Origin: Lytechinus variegatus
Taxonomy: Eukaryota > Echinodermata > Echinoidea > Temnopleuroida > Toxopneustidae
DNA: 64,000 nucleotides
Direction of reading: 5' to 3'
Assembly (NCBI RefSeq): GCF_018143015.1
Contig: NC_054748.1
Coordinates: 18,928,725-18,992,724, forward strand
Shown here: one piece after another, positions 1 through 11,511 of the stretch
How the letters are laid out: every line of letters starts with the position of its first letter
How positions within the stretch are numbered: position 1 is the stretch's first letter
Made by a program: the position numbers and the translations under genes
Notes under the pieces: generated by a model
Told to the model about the DNA's origin: nothing
Databases searched by the model: none
The model's input: only the letters and a program-made list of their open reading frames with translations

Positions 1-1106
1 TAAATATTTTCATTTTATTTTCATCGATCTAAGAAGGCAATTAATTTATATATTCACACATTGCTTATATAAAACAGTTGCCAGTATCAATTCTATTTTC
101 ATTTTTTTATCAATAAATAAACATCATAATAAATTTAACAATGCATTTTAATTGTTTTTATCGCGTATTTATATTCTTTTACTAAATATATATGACTAAA
201 GAAAATTGCTGTCATTGATTTTTTTCACATACAAATATTTTTGTTGATCGATTACAACAAATAAAAAAAAAGAAAAAAAGGTGTCCATAACAAGTTGTTT
301 CGTTTTCATTGTTTTGAAGAATAAGCAATAAACGCTTATTCTTACAGAAAGTAATCTTTACTTTAAATCTTTAATCTGCGCCTCCGTCATTAAACTAGAG
401 AAAGGCGATTTTTCAGTTTTGTTGATTGCATATGAGGGATACATATAATTTATTACACGATTTACCAACTCTCACGTCAGATGGAGAAGCCTAGCGTACC
501 ATTGTTGATTCATTCTAGGGTGCGTCCCATTTGTAGTGTAGTGTTGTAGTCGTGCGTTCGTCTTTGTTTTGAAAGCGTGAAAGTAATCAGAGGCTGCGGA
601 AGCGGGGAGGGGGCTGGGCTGAGTGAGCTTCAGCTCACTTAGGGGATATGATTGTCTAGAACCTTTAAAATCTTTAAAATTCAATAACTTCTTAAAAAAA
701 AAGTGCACACCCAATTACCAACAATGCATACAGCATTTCCATTTATTTGAAAGCAGAATAAAAGAGCGTTGCAGCTTAAATGCCTTGCTCACGGGCATAG
801 GTGCCACGGCCGGGGATCGAACCCCGGATTTTCCATGTATAGCCAGGCGCCTTAGACCACTCGGCCACGGCACCTCCATAGTAACTTCGTTATTTATTAT
901 CCGATTTTGATCAATTTTCAGCATTTCGATATGTGAATTATACCCTAAACAATAAACTGTTTTGATGCGTACTTGTATTCTTTTTTTCAAATATAAATGA
1001 CTCAAGGAAACAAATTGTTTTAGTTCTTGGTAGACAAAATTTGAATAAACCTGATTTGAAAGTCTAAAAATATTTCATCGAAATAATGTGAATATTGAAA
1101 ATTTAA
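1..1106. repeat. Tandem array, X module copy 1 (cut by window edge)
   Basis: This block is near-identical by eye to 5073-6181 (offset 5072) and more loosely similar to about 16580-17290. With the following Y block it forms a unit of about 5.07 kb that is tandemly repeated. It contains an AT-rich left part, a module starting near 290 (CGCTTATTCTTACAGAAAG and the GC-richer stretch 480-640), a tRNA-derived SINE, and a short motif (TTATTATCCGATTTTGATCA) shared with several MITEs in the window. Small open frames on both strands come from the module and the SINE and have no recognisable domain. Confidence 0.85.
694..874 (-). mobile_element. tRNA-derived SINE, copy A
   Basis: Read on the minus strand from 874, it begins GGTGCCGTGGCCGAGTGG, which holds a pol III A box (TGGCCGAGTGG). 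It continues to a perfect B box (GGTTCGATCCC) and closes with GCCGTGGCACC at 800. The 5' and 3' ends of this 75-nt head can pair over 11 positions, counting G-U pairs. The anticodon arm does not fold into a normal five-pair stem, so this is a tRNA-like SINE head rather than a working tRNA gene. The body runs leftwards (CCGTGAGCAAGGCATTTAA) to a T-run near 694-702. Copies occur at 5773-5952 and 10180-10322. Confidence 0.75.
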
Positions 1107-1604
1107 TAACTTCGTTTTTGGTTATACGATTTTGATCAACTTTTCCGCACATTGCTCTGGGTATCATACCCCTTAGAGATGGAACCATTTACAGTCTGGC
1201 CCATCTCTTGCAATTGTGGAATAAGTACAGATCATTCCACGCCAAATATAAGCTAATCATATATTCGGAGAATTATTTTTCACAATACAGAATCACAATG
1301 TATAAATATATATACACGATATCTATAAAAACAGTTAGCAAAATGAATTGTATTTTAAAATCTTGATTGTTTGATCAACATCCTAAAAATGAAAAAAAAA
1401 TACATTAAAATTGTTTTTATACGCTTTTATATATTTTTATGAGATATAAATGATTCACGAAACCAACTGCTGTTGTTTTTATTTTTCACGAACCAATCTT
1501 TTATAAGATCGATTACAACAATACAAATTTCATTTTATGAATAGACGTATGATCGCATGATATTTAAGGAATTTCCTTTGGAAAGGAAGAAGAAAAACAG
1601 ATTA

Positions 1605-2362
1605 CTGTAAACGCTGTTATTTTCGCGGGATTAATTTTTCGCGCTCGGGCGGCTTCAAACATATTCGCGGGTTTTTAAATTCGCGCTGCATACTCCATAA
1701 TCCCATAATCACAAAGTCACTTCCTTCTTGCCATCCCTGAATGGTTTTGATTAAAATTTCAGCAACGAAATTGTATTTTTTTATCATAATTTTAGCTCTA
1801 GGGCCGCATAATTCAGCATTGTTTTGATCTAATCATGAGCTTTTGTGACATTTAGCACAACCTTTCTTTGCGGGGCGGACATCGGGAAAGGCAAAACGGA
1901 GGCGCTGCTAGGCTGCTGCTAGCTGATGGCCTGGGATAGACGGCCGAGCACCGGGTAAGGATCGGGGGGACTACGGCTATTAAAAGTGCATGGGATCAAT
2001 CAACAAACACGGGCGATCGACCCAACGTCTTCTCAAAAAATTAAACAGATCTAAACACTCACCAATCAAATAGCAAAAGCAATTTATATTTCAACCAAAA
2101 TCATATACCGATCTGTGACTGTTAAAAAAATGATCGCATTGTTTTTAAAACGAATTCTCGCGATGCACATGATATTGGAGCTCAAGCTTGCTTGCGTAAA
2201 TGCCGCCCTCTTTAGATCAAATTATGCAATCTCTTAATTTGCCAAAACGATACACACAGTTGATAGATGCTCATAAATTCGCGTGTTTTTAAATTCGCGC
2301 TCGCCGATCTTTCCGCGAAATGCGCGAAAATTTCCACACCGCGAATATTTCCACTTTTACAG
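1605..2362. mobile_element. MITE with TA target duplication (Tc1/mariner-like)
   Basis: The 758-bp insert starts CTGTAAACGCTGTTATTTTC and ends so that its reverse complement reads CTGTAAAAGTGGAAATATTC. It is flanked by TA at 1603-1604 and 2363-2364. The sister copy has a single TA at 13736-13737 in otherwise identical flanks, so the insertion and its 2-bp target duplication are directly proven. TTCGCG-rich stretches lie near both ends. No transposase frame is visible. TA duplication fits Tc1/mariner, but the superfamily is inferred. Confidence 0.85.
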
Positions 2363-2363
2363 T

Positions 2364-3235
2364 ATGTATGCAGATGATATGTCTATTTTTTCCGAGATCT
2401 AGATTCTGTTTAAATAGTAATACAAATTTTAGAAAAATTCAGAAAAATGTCAGGACTTAAAGTTTTTTTTTTTCTTTCAATAATTTTATTCATCAAAATA
2501 TCAACATATATACAATATTTACATACACTCAGTACATGTAATGCACATGCCATGCGAACAGTAAAATACTACACTCCAAACACTTACACATAACAGAAAA
2601 TTTAATCAACTAAGAACATCAGAAAAAGTAAACGGTCAAGTGTAAAACCACGGTAACAAGTTGGCACCTTTGTACGAAGCCTAATTCGGTGAAAGCCCCC
2701 CCCCCTCTTTCCCCACCCATTAATTGTAAGCCGTTAATAGCGATAATGCGAAGATTTTATTATTGGGTTCCTCTCAAGGAAAATCATATGATTTATCATT
2801 TGGCCAAAAGGTGGATTTTGTAGTGTAATTTTTTTGGATGTAGAGGTAAAAAGAAAGATTGAATTATAAAGAAATACTAAGTAAAATAAAGAAGTTGTTA
2901 AACTGATGGAAGCAAAAAAGATTTAACTTTGATGGGCAAAATACAATTATTAAAGCAGTTTATATTTTCAAAATTCATATAGTTGGCATCTCTCACACCA
3001 ATTCCAGGATGGGTTTATGTTGACCTTGATCAATTAGCTTTTATTATTTTGTTGGGTGGCAGAAATAAGATTAACAAAAGTACGATGTATTTAGATTACC
3101 ATCAAGGCGGCCTGAAAATGATGAATTTTCAATGGTCAATAAAGGCACAGAGAGTTATGTGGATTAAAATACTAAAAGAAAATAATGCAATGAAATGGAA
3201 ACAATATTTTAATTATGCCAAAAGGAACGTTTAGT
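2364..3235 (+). mobile_element. L1/Tx1-like LINE reverse transcriptase fragment (decayed)
   Basis: Two pieces of one LINE ORF2 are visible. At 2365 the reading MYADDMSIFSE carries the YADD catalytic box of reverse transcriptase, then runs into stops. After a LINE 3' end inserted in the opposite orientation (2462-2675), the frame resumes at about 2930 with GKIQLLKQFIFSKFI, a stop, then LASLTPIPGW, MYLDYHQGGLKMMNFQWS, RVMWIKILKENNAMKWKQYF, ending near 3234. This is the thumb/connection region typical of the L1/Tx1 group (a GGLK...IK...WIKR pattern). The element is 5' truncated and non-functional. The second copy is at 13737-14604. Confidence 0.75.
2462..2675 (-). mobile_element. LINE 3' end (3' UTR plus poly-A-type tail), inserted in another LINE
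   Basis: On the minus strand the segment ends with ATGAATAAAATTATTGAAAG followed by an A-run, which is an AATAAA signal plus tail. The same sequence occurs in plus orientation at 53072-53282, where a target-site duplication defines its limits. Here it interrupts the reverse-transcriptase fragment. It is present in both Y copies (also 13834-14047), so it inserted before the tandem duplication. Confidence 0.75.
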
Positions 3236-4484
3236 AAATCCTTTTTGTAATCTTTGTTAAACTTTTGGTCTTTAAAGGGAGGGAAAAAGGTGCACTTGTA
3301 ACCATGGATGAAATTTAAAGGAAATTTAAAGAAGAAGAATGGGCAGAAAGAAGGCTGGCGCTAGGTAGAGGTAAGATGTCTGTACATTCAAGGAAATGGT
3401 AAAATCTTAATTAAAAGAATATATAGGTAGAGTGAGGCAAAGATTTATATACAACGAGAGACATAACCACAAAACAAAACAAAATAACAAAAACACAGAG
3501 AAAAAAAAACAATAGGGAGAATTGTAGTCCCTTCCATGTAGAGTATAGGCATAAAGGGGAGAATGCTCCTAACCTTGGGACCGGGGGGTGAGGTTGAGAG
3601 GTAGAACAACACTTTTTTTTCTCTCTTATAATTTCACACATTTTGTTAATATTTCATTTTGTAATTGCTGAAACGCATTAGAATTAATTTCCATTATTTT
3701 TTAAGTTTGATGTATAATTTGTATAATTATACTGGTTATGGATTTATTGTATGTTTTATAATCATGTTTCAAATAGTTTGTATAACTTGCTTATGGAATG
3801 TGAATGTGTATTTTGATTTGACAGAAAACAATAAAACATCCTTTAAAAAAAATCATGTCCAATATAAGTTGTATCGTTTTCATTCTTTTGAAGAAATAAC
3901 ATTAATATTCAGAGAATAATATTAAGCAACAAACGCTTATTCTTATAGAAAGTAATCTTTATTTCAAATCTTTAATCTGTGCCTCCCTCATAAAACCAGA
4001 CAAAGGCGACCTTTCAATTTTGTTGATTGGAAATGTAGGGATACATATAATTTGTTATATGGGGTAATACGATTGATTTACCAACTCTCATGTCAGTTCG
4101 CGAAGCCTGGCTTACCATCGTTGATTCATTCTCGGATGCGTCCAATTTACAGTGTAGTGTTGGATTTGTACGTTTTTGTTTTGAAAACGTATACTTTGTA
4201 AGTGAACGGTGACCGTGGAAGTCAAAAATACAAAAACGTAAAAATTCTTATATTATATCACTGTGATTTCTTACATGGTCAGCCCCCCTATCAAAACAAT
4301 TCCTCGAAACTGGTGATTACGTCACTGTGAACGATCAGCGCCGTTAACATTATACAGTATCCACATCAAAACCCCGACTTGATCAAATAGTTTTCAGTCA
4401 ACCAAAAAGGTTGGTTGAATCATTAATCGCCCAACAACTGATTAAAAATAAACATGTTGAATGAATTGGGATTTTTCAAAATGA

Positions 4485-4636
4485 TAGTGATAGTAGAAGT
4501 AGTAATAGTAGTAACAACAATAATAATAATAATGATGATAATAATAATAATAACATAATAATAATGATAATAATAGTTAATAATAATAATAGTAATAATA
4601 ATAATAATGATGATGATAATAATAATGATAATAGTA
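4485..4636. repeat. Imperfect TAA/TGA trinucleotide tract
   Basis: AATAAT/GATAAT/AGTAAT triplets run for about 150 bp. The sister tract is at 16005-16137 with a different length, as expected for a slipping microsatellite. Frames read as poly-I or poly-Y are artefacts of the triplet repeat. Confidence 0.9.
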
Positions 4637-5072
4637 TTTTGTGAAAACGGTAAAATGCACATTGTCATGAATATTCATTAGGTTGACTAATGATGTCATA
4701 TCCCCACTTTCCTTTTTTTATGTTATTTCATGAAATCATAATTGATTCAATTTTTTCATACACGTGTTGCGGCAATAGTTCTTGGTAGAAAAAAATTAAT
4801 AAACATAATTTCATATAAGAAAATACAAAAGAACAAGTGAGGATATGACATCATTAGTCCACCTAATGAATATTCATGAAGACTTGCCTAGAACTGTTTC
4901 ACCGGAATAATGCAAATCTTTATAATTCAATAACCTTGTTACTTGATTTCCGATTTTAATCAATATTTCAGTATGCTCTGTGAACTGTACCCTATTGAAA
5001 TATAAATCATTTCATTCTTTGATCATCGCTAGTCATTCTGGAAATGTGTAAAACATTCCACGCCAAAATTTG

Positions 5073-6181
5073 TAAATATTTTCATTTTATTTTCATCGAT
5101 ATTAGAAGGCAATTAATTTATATATTCACACATTGCTTATATAAAACAGTTGCCAGTATCAATTCTATTTTAATTTTTTTATCAATAAATAAACATCATA
5201 ATAAATTTAAAAATGCATTTTAATTGTTTTGATCACGTATTTATATTCTTTTTCTAAATATATATGACTAAAGAAAATTGCTGTCATTGATTTTTTTTTC
5301 ACATACAAATATTTTTGTTGATCGATTACAACAAATAAAAAAAAAGAAAAAGGGTGTCCATAACAAGTTGTTTCGTTTTCATTGTTTTGAAGAATAAATA
5401 AATAAATAAACGCTTATTCTTACAGAAAGTAATCTTTACTTTAAATCTTTAATCTGCGCCTCCGTCATTAAACTAGAGAAAGGCGATTTTTCAGTTTTGT
5501 TGATTGCATATGAGGGATACATATAATTTATTACACGATTTACCAACTCTCACGTCAGATGGGGAAGCCAAGCGTACCATTGTTGATTCATTCTAGGGTG
5601 CGTCCCATTTGTAGTGTAGTGTTGTAGTCGTGCGTTCGTCTTTGTTTTGAAAGCGTGAAAGTAATCAGAGGCTGCGGAAGCGGGGGGGGGGCTGGGTTGA
5701 GTGAGCTTCAGCTCACTTAGGGGATATGATTGTCTAGAACCTTTAAAATCTTTAAAATTCAATAACTTCTTAAAAAAAAAGTGCACACCTAATTACCAAC
5801 AATGCATACAGCATTTCCATTTATTTGAAAGCAGAATAAAAGAGCATTGCAGCTTAAATGCCTTGCTCACGGGCATAGGTGCCACAGCCGGGGATCGAAC
5901 CCCGGTCTTTCCATGTATAGCCAGGCGCCTTAGACCACTCGGCCACGGCACCTCCATAGTAACTTCGTTATTTATTATCCGATTTTGATCAATTTTCAGC
6001 ATTTCGATATGTGAATTATACCCTAAACAATAAACTTTGTTTTGATGCGTACTTGTATTCTTTTTTCAAATATAAATGACTCAAGGAAACAAATTGTTTT
6101 AGTTCTTGGTAGACAAAATTTGAATAAACCTGATTTGAAAGTCTAGAAATATTTCATCGAAATAATGTGAAAATTGAAAAT
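5073..6181. repeat. Tandem array, X module copy 2
   Basis: This block follows 1-1106 almost base for base. Differences include an expanded AATA-type run near 5393-5408 and a few substitutions in the SINE head. It ends at the TTAA (6182-6185) where the 4.6 kb element is inserted. In copy 1 the same point reads straight through into Y (TTAA at 1103-1106). Confidence 0.85.
5773..5952 (-). mobile_element. tRNA-derived SINE, copy B
   Basis: This is the copy of the SINE at 694-874 carried by X module 2. The head at 5879-5952 on the minus strand keeps the A box TGGCCGAGTGG and B box GGTTCGATCCC. The closing helix differs by one base (GCTGTGGCACC). It moved with the segmental duplication, not by independent transposition. 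Confidence 0.75.
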
Positions 6182-6485
6182 TTAACCCGTTCGCGACGGC
6201 ATAGTAGAATAGGTTCTAACACCCCAAACGAGATTAATCAGCCGGCCATGTCAAGTTCGAACAGCTCCATTGTTCCGTGCGTGCGAGCTGGATCGTTGAT
6301 TACAAAAGCGTGTGTGCGATCCACGATGAGTGAATTGATCGATCGATAGTTTTCGCGCATGCGTAGTTCATTTCCTGTTTTGGCTGCACGGAGTTCAGAG
6401 CTCACCTGTCGCTCCAGTGCTATAATTATGTCCGTACAGAGTGACTTCTTTGAGAATGTATTGTTGGTGATGTGGGTTTTGAAGT

Positions 6486-7480
6486 TCTTCTTGGACTTCT
6501 TCTTTTTCGATATTACTATTATCATAATATTCTCATAATGTTACTATTATCATAATATTCTCCCTTCCTTTCTTCTTCCTTTTCTTCTTTTTCGATCTTC
6601 TTATTATTATCAAAATTATTATTCTCATTTCTTTTCTTCTCATATTCTTCTTTTTCGATATTCTTCTTATCTTATCATCCTCATTTCCTTTCTTCTTTTG
6701 TTCGATCTCTGTCTCATCTTTTTGTTCTTATACTTCCTATTTATAGACCCCCCCCTTCTCCCTTGATATAGTCTTGCTTTGTTTCCTCTTGCAAATGAAA
6801 TCCTCCTTGTTTTTTTCTTCCTTTTTTATAATGCTCCCTTTTCATTTTCTCCTTCTTCTTCACTGATAACTGTGTAATCCTACACCTCCTCCATCTCCTA
6901 AGTTTTCTCTTTCTATTTCCCTTCCATTTATTCTTGTTATGAATTTGCTTGTGCTTCTTTTTTTCGCCTTTTTTCTTCGTCATCTTATCTTCTCTTTATA
7001 CCTATTCTCATTCTTTTACTCCCGTCGTCCTATTTTGCTTAATTTTGTTCTCTCTGTTTTTCTCTTCATGCAAAATGAAAATAAATGAAGAATATTATAT
7101 TTCCTTTTAAAAGTATGCCCCCAAAACATGAATCTTCAAAATATCGTTATATGCATACAAGTAATAATTTCTGAACAAGAAATCATAATCTTCTCGATTA
7201 AAGGTGGTATACGACAATTATTATGAAGATTATTTATCATTTATCATCCAATTACTTAAGTTAGCCCACCCCATCCCCCATGATCACCATTATCTTCTCC
7301 CTTCATCTTTTTTTCTGTTTCGTCTGCTTTTTTATTTTATCTTTTTCGTTGTCTTATCATTATTATATTCATAATCTTAACCATTGTTGTTATTATTATC
7401 AATATTATTATTTTTTTTATTATCCGATTGTTATATTTTCTTTTATTATTTGTTATTATCATTGTTAGTGTTGATAGTAA
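6486..7480. repeat. Degenerate pyrimidine-rich tracts inside the TTAA element
   Basis: The plus strand at 6486-7060 is dominated by TTCTTC/CTTTT/TTCCTT runs with ATTATTATC islands. A second run at 7280-7480 is TTATT/CTTTT-rich. No coding signal is credible here, and open frames are compositional. Similar tracts fill three other elements in the window (12097-12770, 22850-23380, 47290-48310). Confidence 0.7.
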
Positions 7481-10179
7481 TGTTTATAATTGTTATCATT
7501 GATATTATGTAAACATTTGAATATTTTACATGTAAAGAATAAAAAAAAATTAGTTTAATTCGATTGAAAAATATTATTGTTATTGTCATGAATGCCATCC
7601 CCTCTACTTTCTCTAATCCCCTTACCTCTAGTCAACCTCTACTTGTATTCTCTCTCTCCTCTATTTTCCCTTTACTTTTTTCCCTTCTATTCAATCAGTA
7701 GCTTACGCAGGGGGGAGAGGGTTCAATTTCATACGAGGCGCTTTTAATCGAAAAAAAATGTACTACAACACTGCGCAGACAAGTGGGTTATGCTCTCTCT
7801 CTCTCTTCTTCATCTCCCGTTCCGTGCCCCCCGGCCCTCTCTCTATTTTTTCCCTTCTGAGTATATTCTCGTCATCACAGAAATATGTCCAAACCCGGCC
7901 CTCCAAGCCCAACCCATACTAAAAAATAAAACCTACATTAGGATAGGTGCCCGGCATATTCGGCCCATAATCAATTTCAAATGATTTCTAGATTTTATAC
8001 GTCGTCGAGAAATGTTCAACAAAAATCTCCAAATTATTTCCTTAATTCAAAATCCAACGGAGACGTTGCCATGTATTTGTGTAAAAAAATGAATATTATG
8101 TATCAAATGATTCTAGTAATTAAAATTGTATTAAAAACAAGACATTCTGCCTTTCTTTCATTATCCAAGAATATACAATAAGTCACTGCAAACCGTTTTA
8201 TTTATTGTGAACTTACTCAATTCTCAGTTTATTTCACTAGTTTAGAACGTGTGTGGTTATTTTCTTGACATTTATGTGCAAAGGATTTAATGATCAACAA
8301 ATGATTAGTAATTCATGGAAAATGCAAGAAAAATAACTTAAGTATATGTTGGACAATTTAAAATGGAAAAAATGAGTGTGACCAGAAAGACATTTTCAGT
8401 TTTGCTGGTAATCTAGTTGTCAGAGATCGGCGGTGAACCAAGGAATTCTTGGTGGAGGGGACTATAAATGCGCTACTTTTTCTTTACTTTTTTTCTGACA
8501 AGCAAAGGGGGAGAAATAGAGGTCAGCAATGAAATCGCAACCCAAGTTACACCATTACTATATTTTATACCCTTTTTTTATTCTAGTGCATATAAATTAT
8601 ATTCCATCATTTAACCCCCCCCCCCTTTGTTTCGCCACACTCACTGTCAAATTTTCGGACAATATATGATTTGATTAACATTTTAGGAACTTTCCGTTCG
8701 GAAATTATTATTTCCTGCGTTCAGTTTGTTTTAATATCCAATTTCGTCAAGATGAAAAAGGACTCTGAAAATAATAACCTGCATTGCCAAAGTATAATTC
8801 TAAAATGTCGTAAGTGTATATAATTTCTCACCCGGTACATTCACCTTTACAGAATTTCGATGTATTAAAATAATTCTTATGTTTTATTTCTCCACTTCCT
8901 TTTTCCTTGTAGCCAACAATCCATAAGAGCTCCGATGAAAATACAAATATAACGAGTTAATTAGAGAACTGTAAGAGGAAGAGCGTGCTTCAAAAGAGAT
9001 ACATAGAAAGGCCATTCTCGCCTGCCTAAATATCATATTCCAGCTCATATTAAGTGATATATATTATCTCTAATTAATTAATTAATTGTCTTTATTAATC
9101 AATTCATGTACTGATTGCTTTATCTCATATTTATCTTTATCAAAGTTGAACGTCTGTTATATTCTATGGAGTACGGCCAAAAATGAAACAAATAACTGAA
9201 TGGACGTATATGGAATCACAATATGCTTTATGCCGTTTTTCTCGCACCCTTCTAACAAGCAATTAAAAAAAATTAAACGAGCCGCATGATGATAATGATT
9301 AATAATTCATATAATATCCACTAAACATTGTGATCAAGGCGCTCTACTTATTCATTACCCGGCTTACATCATTTGTTCCGTGAAAAGCATTATAGGCCTG
9401 TTTGCAGACATAAACATAAATATTTTATTTTAATATATTCTGCTTTTCATTCCCTCTATCTTCTCGAATAATATATCCATGGAATGCATGATTTACTCCA
9501 TGCTCTGGATTCCTATCGCATCACATTTTTTTTTATATGCAGGTCAAACCAAACCACGATAACATACTCAATCAGAATAAAATCAATTGGGGAAACCTTA
9601 GATTTTTTTTTCGAAAATTCATATGAGATTACTGATATGGATAAAACATGCTTCATATACTTTGTACATCGTAAATAACACATATTAGTCTTCATTAGCA
9701 TGATTATGCCTATGTCACGGCGTTTATCACTCTTTGGTGTTAAACCAAACTGACAAAGTGTGAATTCATCCGTACATCCTTCCCTTTCAAGTCACTCTTT
9801 TACATTGTTAGTAAGTGGCAACTTTATTGACCTTCGCTGGATGCCCTTTTGTGATTTTCAAAGGAAAGGGGGCCATGCCTCCATCAATTACCACATCCGT
9901 ATCGTTAGAACAAAATAGAGTGTACGTACGATCCGAGGTATTCTCAATAGCCAGCTGTATACACTTTTTGTTTAGGATTATAGAAATCGATATCAACTTA
10001 AAGTCGTGTACTCTCTTCTAGTTTGATCTAGCTTGATCAGTTCATGAAGTTGAATATTATGACAGCCATTTTCAAGAGGCAAAATAATGCACCTAAATGA
10101 AAGAAGAAAACAAAAATCGATGTGTTATAAACTGAAACCATGATTTTTCTTCTTCCTATATTTTATCAACGGCGCCATT
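7481..10179. other. Interior of the TTAA element, nothing recognised
   Basis: This is AT-rich sequence with several short open frames of 60-70 codons and none with a recognisable motif. Local features are a C-run at 8614-8624, an AATT-type run at 9067-9086 and a CTCTCT run near 7794-7806. I see no tRNA, no terminal repeats of nested elements, and no splice-bounded exon I would defend. Confidence 0.5.
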
Positions 10180-10322
10180 TTTTTAAAAAGAAGTGCACAC
10201 CTAGTTAGCAGTAATGCATATAGCATTTTCATTTATTTGAAAGCAGGATAAAAGAGCATTGTAGATTAAATGCCTTGCTCACGGGCATAGGTGCCGCGGC
10301 CGGGATCGAACCCCGGACTTTT
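10180..10322 (-). mobile_element. tRNA-derived SINE, copy C (head truncated)
   Basis: It has the same body as copies A and B (GTGTGCACTT end, CCGTGAGCAAGGCATTTAA). The head retains the B box region (CGGGGTTCGATCCC) and stops where the A-box half should follow. Substitutions relative to copies A and B show that it is an independent, older insertion within the TTAA element. Confidence 0.7.
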
Positions 10323-11230
10323 TGAAACCTCACAAGCAATCTTATAAAGTATCGATCGTTTTCGATCTATCGTTGATCATATCAGCGCACGCACTCAGCT
10401 CTGCGTGCGTTTTGGGTTGCATTTCGCTGCTCCCATTGTTTTCCCTCACTTTTATTGATTACGGTATATACGTGGTTCTGCGAAACTGAAAATCGTTGAA
10501 ATCAAGCTTCCATCGCGGCAATGCCCACTGTACGCCAATATTGGACTCTCTTCGAAGCATAACTCGTTTTATAATGCTTTACAAACTATAGAAACAAAAG
10601 GTAAAAACGTATGACTTTCTGGAATGTGTAGTTTAATTAATGGACATTGTAATTATAACACAGAAAAGGCAGAAACATAGTATTAAATTGTATTTTTAAA
10701 GCCTGCAAATGGATGCGAGTAATAGCCTTTGGGGAACCGACTATATACGGCTCCCGTACATGAATAAGTTTTAGGGAACCGTATATATCCGGCTCCCGTT
10801 GGCAACGGGTTAATAATTTCGTTTATGGTTATACGATTTTGATCAACTTTTCCGCACATTGCTCTGGGTATCATACCCCTTAGGCTGCGTTTATACGACC
10901 TCAACCCAGAATCATGATTGGAATCACGATTTGAATCATGATTCAAAACAGCAACATGAATCACGATCCGACAGAATCAGCGTTTATACGACCATCTTTC
11001 TAACGCTGTTTCTCCCTGAATTCGGGCCGATCCAGTGCGCAGTTTGACCCAGGAAGTATAGGTCAACATTTTCGCGCGTGTTTCTAACTTCACGTCGGCT
11101 GCTAGATTTTTGCTGCCACCGGAGCTAACGCGCGATCGTTTGTGCAAGTGCAACTCGGCTTCCGAAAAATAAATCTTTTACTTCCAGAATTCCGTGTATT
11201 GTACCTCGTATTGTTTTTGTTTACTTGTAT

Positions 11231-11490
11231 TCAATCTTGTCGGTTCATCAAAAATGGTGTTCGGTAGCCGTAGTACTGGGCACGAATTCTGTTAATTTTG
11301 TCTCGACAGGCGGTGCCACATCTCCGTTGAAATCCCTCCCTTGCAAGCGCCGCTGAAAGGGACTCGTAGATCGTCTTATATTTTTGTGAATCCCGGTAAG
11401 GGATGCTTGTGCTTCAGGCTGAGCCCAAAGCACAAGCAGAGCCCTGAGTTCGTCGTCAGTCCAATTTGTGCCTTTGGAACTTGAAGACAT
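11231..11490 (-). pseudogene. Harbinger Myb/SANT-like DNA-binding protein, frameshifted
   Basis: From the ATG at 11490-11488 the minus strand reads MSSSSKGTNWTDDELRALL then VLWAQPEAQASLTG. This is the first helix of the Myb/SANT-like domain found in the second protein of PIF/Harbinger elements, which helps the transposase enter the nucleus and bind the ends. Around 11381-11388, in an A-run on the coding strand, the frame shifts. The continuation in another frame reads QKYKTIYESLSAALAREGF, then CRDKINRIRAQY, ending at TGA 11233-11231. This matches the later helices of the domain. The hAT insertion lies 22 bp upstream of the ATG. The full family protein is longer, so this is a broken first-exon fragment. 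Confidence 0.7.
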
Positions 11491-11511
11491 GATTGATGAA
11501 AACAGTGAAAT

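Larger units (their letters stand above)
1107..5072. repeat. Tandem array, Y module copy 1
   Basis: This block is near-identical by eye to 10814 to about 16560 once the insertions on each side are removed. It contains a TA-flanked MITE, two LINE fragments in opposite orientation, a diverged second copy of the X-type 'CGCTTATTCTTA' module (about 3870-4210), a trinucleotide tract, and a flanking AT-rich segment with GTCATGAATATTCATTAGG and its reverse complement (4664-4880). The copies share the LINE fragments and the trinucleotide tract, so these predate the duplication. Confidence 0.85.
6186..10809. mobile_element. 4.6 kb TTAA-flanked composite element (piggyBac/TTAA class)
   Basis: The element is bounded by TTAA at 6182-6185 and 10810-10813. 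The ends are CCCGTTCGCGACGG and, reverse-complemented, CCCGTTGCCAACGG. The X1-Y1 junction at 1103-1106 is the empty site with one TTAA. Both ends carry GATCGATCG-rich subterminal sequence (6332-6350; 10353-10380). The interior holds pyrimidine-rich tracts, a truncated SINE (10180-10322) and AT-rich DNA. I see no transposase-like frame with aspartate-rich catalytic motifs, so the element is non-autonomous or gutted. Assignment to piggyBac rests on the TTAA duplication and CCC ends only. Confidence 0.75.

Noticed and set aside
800-874. Functional tRNA gene (minus strand)
   Set aside because: A and B boxes are good, but the anticodon stem does not pair and the head is followed by a conserved SINE body; copies occur at 5879 and 10280.
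472-1005. Small conserved proteins in the X modules (repeated at 5550-6002)
   Set aside because: Conservation between copies is explained by recent segmental duplication; the frames span a SINE and a repeat module.
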